Shown here piece after piece: positions 20,788-28,771 of a stretch of DNA of 64,000 nt. Each line of letters begins with the position of its first letter. Within the stretch, counting starts at the first letter, position 1. The stretch comes from Polyangium sp. y55x31. GTDB taxonomy: Bacteria > Myxococcota_A > Polyangia > Polyangiales > Polyangiaceae. The notes beneath the pieces are model-generated. The model did no database searches. It saw only the letters and a program-made list of their open reading frames with translations, and had not been told where the DNA came from. Made by a program: the position numbers and the translations under genes. Where the stretch lies: assembly GCF_029946505.1 (NCBI RefSeq), contig NZ_JARZHG010000005.1, positions 434,001 to 498,000 on the forward strand, given 5' to 3'.

Positions 20788-21533
20788 TGGTCAACCTCTT
20801 TGCTCACCGGTTCTTCCTTGCCGGTCGGGTCGACGAAGTGTTCGTCGAGGAAACGCTGGGCGCGCGTGATACGACGTTTCACGGTGGCAAGCGAGCACCG
20901 CGTGAGCCCCGCGACCGCCTCGAGCTCGTGCCCCTCGATGCAGCGGAGCGTCCACGCGATGCGCTCGTCCGCGGGTAGCGTCCGCAGGAGCGCGTAGATC
21001 TGGGCGAGCTGCGCGCGCACGTGCGGCGAGGCGTCGGGGCTCGCGAGCGCGTCGAGGTCCACGGGCTCGCTCGCGCGACCGAGCCCGAGGAGGTTCAGGA
21101 GCTTGCCGCGGCGCATGCGCGAGCGCACCGCGTGCACCACGATCGAGCCGAGCCAGCCGCGGAACGCCGACCGATCCGTCAGATCCCGCAGGCGCTCGAA
21201 GGCGCGGAGGAACGCGTCGTGGACGATGTCCTCCACGTCGCGCGGCGAGCCCTCGATCCGCGTGGCCAGGTTGATCGCGAAGGCCGCGTGGCGCCGGTAC
21301 AGGATCTCGAGGGCCTGCACGTCGCCCTCCGCGCCGAGGCCGACGAGCTGCGCGTCGGGCAAGTCGGCGAGCGCGGAGCGGCTGCCTTTGGGGACACGCG
21401 AGGTCTCGGGCGGGCGCTTGGCTTCGGCGCGATCGTCGGGGGCCGGCGTCGCGGCCACCTCGCCGCCCTCGGTCGTGGGGCGAGGCGATGGCTCGACGAG
21501 CCGCAACCGACCGCGCTGAAGTCTGGGCGCCAT
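20784..21533 (-). CDS. ECF-type RNA polymerase sigma factor
   Basis: A 249-aa sigma-70-family protein. After an N-terminal extension of ~60 residues, region 2 begins ALEILYRRHAAFAINLATR and contains DVEDIVHDAFLRAFERL, the usual ECF region 2.2, then SAFRGWLGSIVVHAVRSRMRR. Region 4 is LRTLPADERIAWTLRCIEGHELEAVAGLTRCSLATVKRR, with a helix-turn-helix. There is no region 1.1 or 3. Its TGA overlaps the next gene's ATG. The 60-residue extension is unusual for ECF factors and may be regulatory. Two 12-base palindromes lie just upstream (21551-21562 and 21612-21623), possibly operators or its own promoter area. Confidence 0.85.
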   Translation of the reverse strand: MAPRLQRGRLRLVEPSPRPTTEGGEVAATPAPDDRAEAKRPPETSRVPKGSRSALADLPDAQLVGLGAEGDVQALEILYRRHAAFAINLATRIEGSPRDVEDIVHDAFLRAFERLRDLTDRSAFRGWLGSIVVHAVRSRMRRGKLLNLLGLGRASEPVDLDALASPDASPHVRAQLAQIYALLRTLPADERIAWTLRCIEGHELEAVAGLTRCSLATVKRRITRAQRFLDEHFVDPTGKEEPVSKEVDQ

Positions 21534-21550
21534 TTTCGATAATCCCGCGT

Positions 21551-21562
21551 GTCCTTAAGGAC
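21551..21562. promoter_or_regulatory. 12-bp perfect palindrome (GTCCTTAAGGAC)
   Basis: A perfect 12-base palindrome lies 18 bases upstream of the sigma-factor start, inside the 173-base divergent region shared with the small lipoprotein gene. It is A+T-rich at its centre, unlike the surrounding sequence. It is a candidate operator; binding is not demonstrated. Confidence 0.3.
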
Positions 21563-21580
21563 GCTCAGGGTGTGGCAGGT

Positions 21581-21624
21581 GGCTCACGGCGGCCACAAAG
21601 ATTTTTTTGAAGCTCACGTGAGCC
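21581..21624. promoter_or_regulatory. Nested inverted repeat with 12-bp palindrome
   Basis: GGCTCACG (21581-21588) faces CGTGAGCC (21617-21624) across 28 bases. The right arm also lies in the perfect 12-base palindrome GCTCACGTGAGC (21612-21623). The loop contains a run of seven T. This could be a regulator site between the sigma-factor and lipoprotein genes, or a weak hairpin. Confidence 0.35.
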
Positions 21625-21706
21625 GTTCCGGCGACCTCGGGCGTCCAGGGGAGAGCCGCAGGTCGGACGTCTGCGGGAGCTTCTAGCTAGTACGGAGGAT
21701 CTCAAC

Positions 21707-21925
21707 ATGATCAAGCACATCATCCTCGCCCTCTCGGTCTCCCTCCTCGCGGTTGCTTGCGGCGGCGCCGCGCAGGAGCCGGCGGCGCCCGAGGGTGCCG
21801 CGGGCGAGGCGAAGCCGGCCGATGGCGCGGCTCCGGCGGGTGACGCGGCGAAGCCGGCCGAGGGCGCGGCTCCGGCGGGTGACCAGGCCGCTCCGCCGGC
21901 CGGTGGCGAAGCCGCCCCGAAGTGA
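21707..21925 (+). CDS. Small Ala/Pro-rich lipoprotein
   Basis: A 72-aa lipoprotein. The signal peptide MIKHIILALSVSLLAVAC ends in a clear lipobox and GGAGG is placed well before the ATG. The mature part is only about 54 residues, low-complexity in Ala, Pro, Gly, Glu and Lys, with an internal duplication: a 34-base unit repeated at a 39-base period (21811-21844, 21850-21883; one mismatch). It probably lines the outer or inner membrane as a disordered linker. A strong terminator follows. High expression is plausible given the good ribosome site and dedicated terminator, but this is an inference. Confidence 0.8.
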   Translation: MIKHIILALSVSLLAVACGGAAQEPAAPEGAAGEAKPADGAAPAGDAAKPAEGAAPAGDQAAPPAGGEAAPK

Positions 21926-21933
21926 AACGACTT

Positions 21934-21981
21934 ACACCCCGGCGATCCGCTTTCTGCGGGTCGCCGGGGTGTCCTTTTTTG
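21934..21981 (+). terminator. Rho-independent terminator
   Basis: A perfect 12-bp stem (21934-21945 with 21961-21972) carries an inner 4-bp CCGC/GCGG extension and a five-base loop. It is followed by a T-run (21975-21980). It lies 9 bases after the stop codon of the small lipoprotein. It is the clearest intrinsic terminator in the window. Confidence 0.9.
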
Positions 21982-22077
21982 TGCGCCTGAAAGATGGCCG
22001 CGCGGGCGCAGCGCGGGGATGCCTCGTCGGGTAGGATCGAAGCTCGCTCGCTTCGATTTCTTGGACAGGTGGATCCC

Positions 22078-23118
22078 ATGCAGAGCTCGCGGCGCTTCGT
22101 GCAGAGGTCGTTCGTCGGGGTGTTGTTGCTCGGCGCGCTCGGCGCCTTGTTCCCCTTCGCCGGATGCGGCCGCACGAGCATCACGCCCGCGGAGGGACAG
22201 GCGGCGGGCGGCGACGGCGCATGCGGCGACGGCACGTGTGATCCCGAGGAGTCGTGCGCGAGCTGCGCCGAGGACTGCGGGTTCTGCGCGGGGTGCGGCG
22301 ACGGCGCGTGCACCGGGATCGAGGCTTGCGACAACTGCCCCGTCGATTGCGGCGTGTGCGCGGGGTGTGGCGACGGGACGTGTGGCGACGGGGAGAGCTG
22401 CGCGACGTGCGTGCTCGACTGCGGCGCATGCCAGAGCTGCGGCAACGGCGCGTGTGATCCGAGCGAGAGCTGCGCGACGTGCCCGATCGATTGTGGCCTG
22501 TGCCAGACGTGCGGCAACGGCGCATGTGATCCGAGCGAGACGTGCGCGTCGTGCCCCGGGGACTGCGGCGCGTGCGCGAGCTGCGGCGACGGGTTCTGCA
22601 CGGCGCCCGAGGACTGCCTTTCCTGCGCGCCCGACTGCGACGCCTGCCCGAGCTGCGGCGATGGCGCGTGCGACGCGGGCACCGAGACGTGTTTCACGTG
22701 CCCCGGCGACTGCGGAAAGTGCGCGGGTTGCGGCGACGGGATCTGCACCGGGACCGAGACGTGCGCTTCGTGCCAGACGGACTGCGGCGTCTGCTCGGTG
22801 TGCCCGAACGGCAAGTGCGAGGCGTTCGAGACGTGCTCGATCTGCCCCCAGGACTGCGGGACGTGCCAGACGAAGGGGTGCCTCGAGGTGGTCACGTGCG
22901 CCCTCGGGTGCCTCGATCTCGGCGCGGATCCCCCGAAATTCAGCGTGACCTGTGTGGCGAACTGCGTGGCCCAGGGCTGCGCCGACGTGCAGTTCTTCGT
23001 GGATCAAGTGCTCACGTGCGCCATCGGTGTGCTTCCGGTCTGCGGCGGAGATTTCGGGTGCATCCAGACCGAGTGTGGTGAGGAGTTCGCGGCCTGCATC
23101 GGCGCGAAGTGCAACTGA
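22078..23118 (+). CDS. Cys-rich lipoprotein with nine tandem 23-24 aa repeats
   Basis: A 346-aa exported protein from ATG 22078. The signal peptide ends in lipobox FAGC. Residues ~45-255 are nine tandem units with the pattern CGDGxC-x3-5-E-x-C-x2-C-x2-DCGxC, each with six cysteines (e.g. CGNGACDPSESCATCPIDCGLC). The last unit starts CPNG. A cysteine-bearing C-terminal domain of ~90 residues follows (KGCLEVVTCALGCLDLG to AACIGAKCN). Disulfide-rich repeats of this spacing, with Asp/Asn-Gly turns, may bind Ca2+, though this is not proven. The repeat differs in spacing from the Myxococcales repeat seen in the 31.7 kb gene. It is probably a secreted or surface-anchored structural protein. Confidence 0.8.
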   Translation: MQSSRRFVQRSFVGVLLLGALGALFPFAGCGRTSITPAEGQAAGGDGACGDGTCDPEESCASCAEDCGFCAGCGDGACTGIEACDNCPVDCGVCAGCGDGTCGDGESCATCVLDCGACQSCGNGACDPSESCATCPIDCGLCQTCGNGACDPSETCASCPGDCGACASCGDGFCTAPEDCLSCAPDCDACPSCGDGACDAGTETCFTCPGDCGKCAGCGDGICTGTETCASCQTDCGVCSVCPNGKCEAFETCSICPQDCGTCQTKGCLEVVTCALGCLDLGADPPKFSVTCVANCVAQGCADVQFFVDQVLTCAIGVLPVCGGDFGCIQTECGEEFAACIGAKCN

Positions 23119-23125
23119 CGCCCGT

Positions 23126-23182
23126 CCCCGGGTGAACGACGGTCCTCCGATGCCCGGGGCTTGCTCGATCGACGGGCAAGCC
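23126..23182. repeat. Two successive inverted repeats between genes
   Basis: CCCCGGG (23126-23132) can pair with CCCGGGG (23153-23159). GGCTTGC (23158-23164) can pair with GCAAGCC (23176-23182). The two overlap, so only one can form at a time. They fill the 79-base gap between the Cys-rich lipoprotein stop and the GTG of the TPR gene. There is no T-run. A factor-dependent terminator or a leader structure for the TPR gene is possible. Confidence 0.3.
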
Positions 23183-23197
23183 GTGTAGCATCGAAGC

Positions 23198-26100
23198 GTG
23201 GCCGAGAACGACGAGCGCCCCGACGAGCCGAAGGCCGAGGACAAACCCGCCCCGCTGGCAAGGCCCGCGATGATGTCCGTGGACGCGGGCTGGGACGTGC
23301 CAGACAAGGGCAAGCCCCAAGCGCCCGCAGCGCCACCAAAGCCCGCGCCGCCCGCGCAAGCCGCGCAGCCGCCACAAGGCGCGTCCGCGCCGAAGCCCGC
23401 GCCGCCCGGCAAGGTCGTGCCCGCGGTGGGGCCCATGCCGCCGAAGCCCGCGACGACGGTGGTGCGCCAAGCGACGCCGGAACCCGCAGCCGCCGCCGCG
23501 CCGCCGCTGCCGCCGATGGCACCACCGCCGCTTCCGCCGATGTCGCCGCCGCCGGTCCCCGGTCGTCCCGCGCCGCCGCGTCGCGCGACCACGGTTGCGA
23601 CGGGGGCCGCGCCTGCGGCTGCGCCCGCCGCGCCTGCGCCTGCGGCTGCGGCTGCGCCCGCCGCGCCCGCCGAAGCTGCTTCCAACGAGCCAGTCACGCT
23701 GAGCGTCGAGCTCACGCGGCGCGCCGAGCGCATCACGAGCGCCGATCCCGTGGCCGCGGCGCGCGCCCTCGTCGAGCGGGGTCTCGTCGAGGAGCGCGTC
23801 GAGCACGATCGGATCGCGGCGCGGCGCTCGTTCGCGGCGGCGCGCGCGATCACGCGTTCGCTCGGCCCGGCGCTGTCGCGGCTCCGGCATCTGTTCGAGC
23901 CCGAAGATCGGCTGGAGCGGATCTCGGTGGTCGACGACGAGCTCGTGGTCGCCGAGAGCGACGCCGAGCGCGCGGATCTGCTCGTCGAGCGCGCGCGGGC
24001 CACGGCCGAGCTCGGGCGCTGGCCCGAGGCGCGCGCGGCCTACGGGAAGGCGCTCGAGCTCGTGCCCGCGCACCCGCACGCGCTGCGTGGCCTCGAGGCC
24101 GTGCTTCGTCGCGAGCTCGAGCGCGGCAAGGGGCGCGATCTCGCCGAGTCGCTCGCAAAGCACCTCGAACGCATGGCAGACGCGTACGCCCCCGAGGCGG
24201 GCAAGCCCGATGGAGACACGCGGCTCGCCGCATGGCTCCACGTCGAGCGCGCGGCGGCGCTCGACGACATGCTCCAGCAACCGGCGCTCGCGACCGCGGC
24301 CCTCGAGCGGGCCGTGAGCTTCGAGCCCGCGCCGGGGCCGGTCCGCGCGGCGCTCGCGCGGCACCACGTGCGCCACGACGATCCGCGCGCGTACTGCGAA
24401 TCGCTCTCCGCTGAAGCCGAGCACGAGCTCGACGACGATCGCGCCTCGCGGCTGCTCTACACGGCCGCGCGGATCCAGTGTGAGCGGCTCAAAGATCCCC
24501 ACGAGGCGATCGCGCTGCTCGGGCGCGCCACCTCGCGCGCGCCCGCCGGGACGCCGACCTCGCGGCGGATCCTCACCGAGCTCTCCCGGCTGCAGGAGCA
24601 AGAAGGGGCGCTCGAACAGGCGTCGATCACGCGAAAGCGCGAGCTCGCGATCCTGACGGGGCAGGAGGCGATCGCGTACGCGCACGTGCGGCTGTCGGAG
24701 ATCTACGACGCGCTAGGGCAGGCCGAGAACGCGGCCGTTCACGCCGAACAGGCGCTCCTGCACGATCCTGTGGACGAGTCGACGCGCGAACGGCTCGACC
24801 GCGCGCTGCAACGCCTCGGTCGGCACGAGCGCCGCGTCGAGGTCTGGGCCGCCGAGGGCAACGCCGAGCGGCCCGCACATCAACGTGTCGCCTCGCTCAT
24901 GCGCGCGGCCGACATCTGCGAGCGGCACCTGCGCAAGCGCGAGGACGCCATCGCCTACCTGAAGGCCGCGTGGACCGTGAACCCCGGCGACGCCGCGGTC
25001 TTCGACGCGCTCACCGCGCTCCTCGAGAAGCCCGCGCGCGAGCCCGACGCGGGCGTGCGCGCGCGCATCGATCTCTACACGCAGGCCGCGCAGGCCCAGG
25101 CCGAAGCGCCGCGCAAGATCGCGCTGCTCGAAAAGCTCGTGAGCATCTGGGAGGACGAGCTCGGGCAGCCCGAGCGCGCGATGGAGGTGCTCGATCAGAT
25201 CCTCGCGCTCGATCCCGTGCGGCGCACCGCGTTCCTCGCGATGCAACGGAACGCGCAGCGCGGAAGTGACTACCGCAGGCTCGGGCAGGCGCTCGTGGCC
25301 GAGTCCGAGCTGACCGAGGATCCGGCGCTCAAGCGCAGGCTCCTGCTCCGCGCCGCGGACGTGGTCGGCGAGCGTGTGGGCGATCGGGATCGCGCGCTCG
25401 AGCTCGTGGATCGGGCGCTCGCCGTGAAGGCGACGGATCCGGACGCGCTGCGCGCGCGCTTCCGCTTGCTCACCCGCGCAGGCCGGAACGAGGAGGCGAA
25501 ACAAGCGCTGCTCGGGCTCATTCGCAACGATCCCGCGGGGTCGTTCGGGCTCTGGATCGAGGTCGCGCGTTTCGACGAGCTGCGCCTCAAGCGCCCGCAG
25601 GACGCGGTGAAGGCGTACGAGGAGGCCGCGCGTCTGCGCCCGGATCACCCGATGCCGGGGCTCGAAATCACGCGCTTGCTCCGCGCCACGGGGGACCATC
25701 GCCGGCTCGTCACCTCGCTGAAGAAGCTCGCCGACGGCGCCTCCGGGCCCATCGCACGCGCGAGCTTCTTGTTCCAGGCCGCCGAGGTCGAGGAGCTCCT
25801 GCTCGGCGAAGATCAAGCCGCGCTCGCGACCCTCGCCGCCGCCGATGCGCTCTCGACCGCCGCGGAGGGCGTCTTCGATCCGGCCGTCGTCGAGGCGATG
25901 GAGCGCATCCTCGTGCGGCGCCGCGCGACCGACGAGCTCGCCTCGCTCTACGCGGGCTGGCTCGCGCGCCACCCGCCGGCCTCCGTCGATCACGCGATCC
26001 GCATCGCCTTCGCCGACGTGCTCTGCCGCAAGGATCGGCGCGAGGCCGTCTCGCTGCTCGAAGGGCTCACCGCCGTCGTGCCCGATCACGTCCCGGCGCT

Positions 26101-28768
26101 ACGCATGCTCGAACATCTGCACCGGAGCGCGCAGGCCGTCGCGCTCGCGGATGTCCTCCGCGGACAGGCCGCCGCCGCGCGATCGGTCGTCGCGCGCACG
26201 GGCGCGCTCGCGCATCTCGTCGCGCTGGAGGAGCGCATCCCGAGCGACACGCTCCTCGACGCGCTCGGCCGCGTCGTCGCCGAGCGCCCGGCCGACAGCA
26301 GCGTGCACGACGCGATCATCCGCATCGCCGGTCGCCTCGTCGAAGGCGCCGTCTCGCCCGCCTCCACGGGCCCCGCGGGCGCGCTCCTCCTCGCGTCGAT
26401 CACCGCGCGCAAATCCCTCGCGCGTGAGCCCGTCGCCCGCGGCTTCTTCCAGCTCGAAGAGGCGATCCTCATCGAGGGCAAGGCCCGCGGTGGTGACGCC
26501 TCGCTCGCCCGCGCATCGCTCGCCGGCTACCGCGACACGCTCGCGCTCTTCCCCGACAGCTTGCTCGCTGCGCGTGGCCTCGATCGGCTCGCCGGCGAGC
26601 TCGGCGATCGCTCGGCGCTCATCACGGCGAACCGCGCGCTCGCCCGCATCGTCGAGGGCGCTTCTCGCCGCGCCGGACACCTCGTCCGCGCCGCGCAGCT
26701 CACCGCCGAGGAGCCTGGCCTCATGGGCGAGGCCCTCGAGCTCTACGAGAACGCGCTCCGCGAGGACCCCGACTGCGAAGCGGCTGCCCGCGCGCTCGCC
26801 CGTGGCCTCGCGCTCGACCCTGCGCGCCTCGCCGATCGCCTCGGCACAGCGCTCGAACGTGCTGCTTCCTCCGCGCAGATCGTCCTCCTCGGCACGGAGA
26901 TCGGCCGCGCCGTCCTTCGTCACCACGAGGCTGGCGGCGCCTCGCCCGATCCGAGCATCGGCATCGCGGCCATGCGCCGCGTCCTCGTCGAGACGCCCGA
27001 CGACGTCCCCGCGCTCATGCTCACCGCGCGCCTCTACACCGCGCAGCGCCTCCCGGCCGAGGCTCGCGACGCCTGGCAACGCATCGTCTCGATCGCGGCC
27101 GTCCCCGAGGCGCGCACGGCGGCGTACTTCGAGCTCGCGAGCCTCTACGAAGGCCCGCTCGCCGATCTCCCGCGCGCCGAGCAGTGCGTGCAGGCCGTCC
27201 TCGCGATGGAGCCCTCGCACGCCTTCGCGCTCGACCGCCTCTACCAGATCGCCGCCAAGCGCGGGGATCACGCGCTCGCCGTGCATGCGCTCACGCGCCT
27301 CGCCGATGCCTCGCCCGACGCGCGCACCCGTGTCGACGTTTGCCTCCGCCTCGCCGAAGCGCAGCGCGAGGCCGGTGATCGTGCCGGCATCGTCCGCGCG
27401 CTCTGCGACGCCATCGCGCACGGCCCGACCGACATGCGCCCCTGGGGCGCCCTCGCGCGCCTCTATCGCGTCGAGACGCCCGACGGCGCGGCCCAGTACG
27501 TCGCGGCGATCGGCCAGGTCCTCGAGATCGCCTCGGCGCGCCGCCTGCCCATCGATCCTCGATGGCTCACCACGATCGGCCTCCTCGAGGTCACCGTCCT
27601 CGTGCGCCCGCGCGACGGCGTCGCGCACCTCCAGCAGGCCGTCGGGCTCCCCAGCGCCGGCCCCGAGGCTCGTGCTGCGCTCGGTCGTGGCCTCGACGCG
27701 GCCAACCGCAACGCCGAGGCCGTCCAGGTTTTGCGCGACGTCCTCGCGACTGACATCGACGCCCTCGTGAAGACCGGCGAGCTCTCGGCGGCCCTCGCCG
27801 CGCTCGAATCTGCGCTCGCCAAGGATGGCCGCGCCGAGGAGCGCCTCACCGTCGAGGAGGCGCGCGCTTGCCTCGGCGACGTCAAACCCGAACGCATCAC
27901 GCGCCTGCGTGCGCGCCGCATGCCCCCGGATGCGCTGCACCCCGGCGTCTTCGCGGGCCCCGAGCTCCACCGCCTCCTCGCCGTCGAGGCGCAAAGCCCC
28001 ATGCTCCTCGCGGCTGCGGCCATCGCGCCCATCGCGCACAAGGCCCTGCGCTTCGAGCTCTCGAGCCTCGGCATCTCCTCGCGCGACCGCATCGGCTCGC
28101 GTGACAACAGCTTCACGTATCGCCTCGCCGATCGCATCGCCAAGAGCCTCGGCGTCGAGGGCTTCGAGCTCTACCTCTCGCCGTCCTGGCAGGGCATGCC
28201 GCGCGTGTATCCCGGCGATCCTCCGGCCATCGTCGGCCCTGTCGCGTTTGCCGAGCTCCCCGAGCCCGAGCAAGCCTTCGCCCTTGGCCGCCTCTTCGTG
28301 CGTATCGCGCTCGGCCCCACCTGGCTCGACGAGCTCGCCCTCGAATCGTGCGACGCTCTCCTCATCGCGGCGATGCGCACCGTCGACCCCGCCTTCGGCG
28401 CGCGTGACCTCGGCCCCGTCCGCGAGCAGGCTGCCCAGGCGTTCGGCGTTCACGTGCAGCGCGCCATCGGCCGCAGGCAACGCAAGCTCCTCGAAGAGAT
28501 CTTGCCCTCCGCCGCGCCCGGCTACGACATCCGCCTCCTCGCGGCGGGCGTTCGTCGCAGCGAAAACCGCCTCGGCTACTTGCTCTCCGGCGACCTCGTC
28601 GCCGCGATCGATCACCTCTGCCGCATCGATCGGGACGTCGCGCGTGCGGCCGAGGATCCTCGCCTCGTCGTGCTGCATCCGGTCACGGGCGACCTCCTTC
28701 GTTACGCGCTCAGCGCGCCCTCGTATGCGGAGCGCCGCCGCGTGGGCACCGTCTGGACGAACGCGTAA
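23198..28768 (+). CDS. Very large TPR-repeat protein
   Basis: A 1856-aa protein from GTG 23198. The first ~165 residues are a disordered Pro/Ala-rich segment with an MMSVDAGWDVP stretch. From ~170 to ~1540 it is a long array of TPR-like helices (e.g. RWPEARAAYGKALELVPAHPHALRGLEAV, EVARFDELRLKRPQDAVKAYEEAARLRPDHP). The last ~300 residues form a separate domain (ALRFELSSLGISSRDRIGS, YLSPSWQGMPRVYPGDPPAIVGPVAF) without a recognised function. There is no signal peptide or transmembrane helix, so it is probably cytosolic and a protein-protein scaffold. Such Pro-rich TPR giants occur in several myxobacteria. The gene stops 4 bases from the convergent H-NOX-like gene. Confidence 0.85.
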   Translation: MAENDERPDEPKAEDKPAPLARPAMMSVDAGWDVPDKGKPQAPAAPPKPAPPAQAAQPPQGASAPKPAPPGKVVPAVGPMPPKPATTVVRQATPEPAAAAAPPLPPMAPPPLPPMSPPPVPGRPAPPRRATTVATGAAPAAAPAAPAPAAAAAPAAPAEAASNEPVTLSVELTRRAERITSADPVAAARALVERGLVEERVEHDRIAARRSFAAARAITRSLGPALSRLRHLFEPEDRLERISVVDDELVVAESDAERADLLVERARATAELGRWPEARAAYGKALELVPAHPHALRGLEAVLRRELERGKGRDLAESLAKHLERMADAYAPEAGKPDGDTRLAAWLHVERAAALDDMLQQPALATAALERAVSFEPAPGPVRAALARHHVRHDDPRAYCESLSAEAEHELDDDRASRLLYTAARIQCERLKDPHEAIALLGRATSRAPAGTPTSRRILTELSRLQEQEGALEQASITRKRELAILTGQEAIAYAHVRLSEIYDALGQAENAAVHAEQALLHDPVDESTRERLDRALQRLGRHERRVEVWAAEGNAERPAHQRVASLMRAADICERHLRKREDAIAYLKAAWTVNPGDAAVFDALTALLEKPAREPDAGVRARIDLYTQAAQAQAEAPRKIALLEKLVSIWEDELGQPERAMEVLDQILALDPVRRTAFLAMQRNAQRGSDYRRLGQALVAESELTEDPALKRRLLLRAADVVGERVGDRDRALELVDRALAVKATDPDALRARFRLLTRAGRNEEAKQALLGLIRNDPAGSFGLWIEVARFDELRLKRPQDAVKAYEEAARLRPDHPMPGLEITRLLRATGDHRRLVTSLKKLADGASGPIARASFLFQAAEVEELLLGEDQAALATLAAADALSTAAEGVFDPAVVEAMERILVRRRATDELASLYAGWLARHPPASVDHAIRIAFADVLCRKDRREAVSLLEGLTAVVPDHVPALRMLEHLHRSAQAVALADVLRGQAAAARSVVARTGALAHLVALEERIPSDTLLDALGRVVAERPADSSVHDAIIRIAGRLVEGAVSPASTGPAGALLLASITARKSLAREPVARGFFQLEEAILIEGKARGGDASLARASLAGYRDTLALFPDSLLAARGLDRLAGELGDRSALITANRALARIVEGASRRAGHLVRAAQLTAEEPGLMGEALELYENALREDPDCEAAARALARGLALDPARLADRLGTALERAASSAQIVLLGTEIGRAVLRHHEAGGASPDPSIGIAAMRRVLVETPDDVPALMLTARLYTAQRLPAEARDAWQRIVSIAAVPEARTAAYFELASLYEGPLADLPRAEQCVQAVLAMEPSHAFALDRLYQIAAKRGDHALAVHALTRLADASPDARTRVDVCLRLAEAQREAGDRAGIVRALCDAIAHGPTDMRPWGALARLYRVETPDGAAQYVAAIGQVLEIASARRLPIDPRWLTTIGLLEVTVLVRPRDGVAHLQQAVGLPSAGPEARAALGRGLDAANRNAEAVQVLRDVLATDIDALVKTGELSAALAALESALAKDGRAEERLTVEEARACLGDVKPERITRLRARRMPPDALHPGVFAGPELHRLLAVEAQSPMLLAAAAIAPIAHKALRFELSSLGISSRDRIGSRDNSFTYRLADRIAKSLGVEGFELYLSPSWQGMPRVYPGDPPAIVGPVAFAELPEPEQAFALGRLFVRIALGPTWLDELALESCDALLIAAMRTVDPAFGARDLGPVREQAAQAFGVHVQRAIGRRQRKLLEEILPSAAPGYDIRLLAAGVRRSENRLGYLLSGDLVAAIDHLCRIDRDVARAAEDPRLVVLHPVTGDLLRYALSAPSYAERRRVGTVWTNA

Positions 28769-28771
28769 CGA

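Noticed and set aside
22190-22870. CRISPR-like periodicity in the 22 kb region.
   Set aside because: The roughly 70-base period is a coding repeat that translates to Cys-rich units in one open frame.
26099-28678. An 859-codon open frame on the minus strand opposite the TPR protein.
   Set aside because: It lies wholly inside the TPR coding sequence and its composition (Arg/Glu/Asp/Ala-rich, no recognisable domain) is that of antisense frames in very G+C-rich genes.
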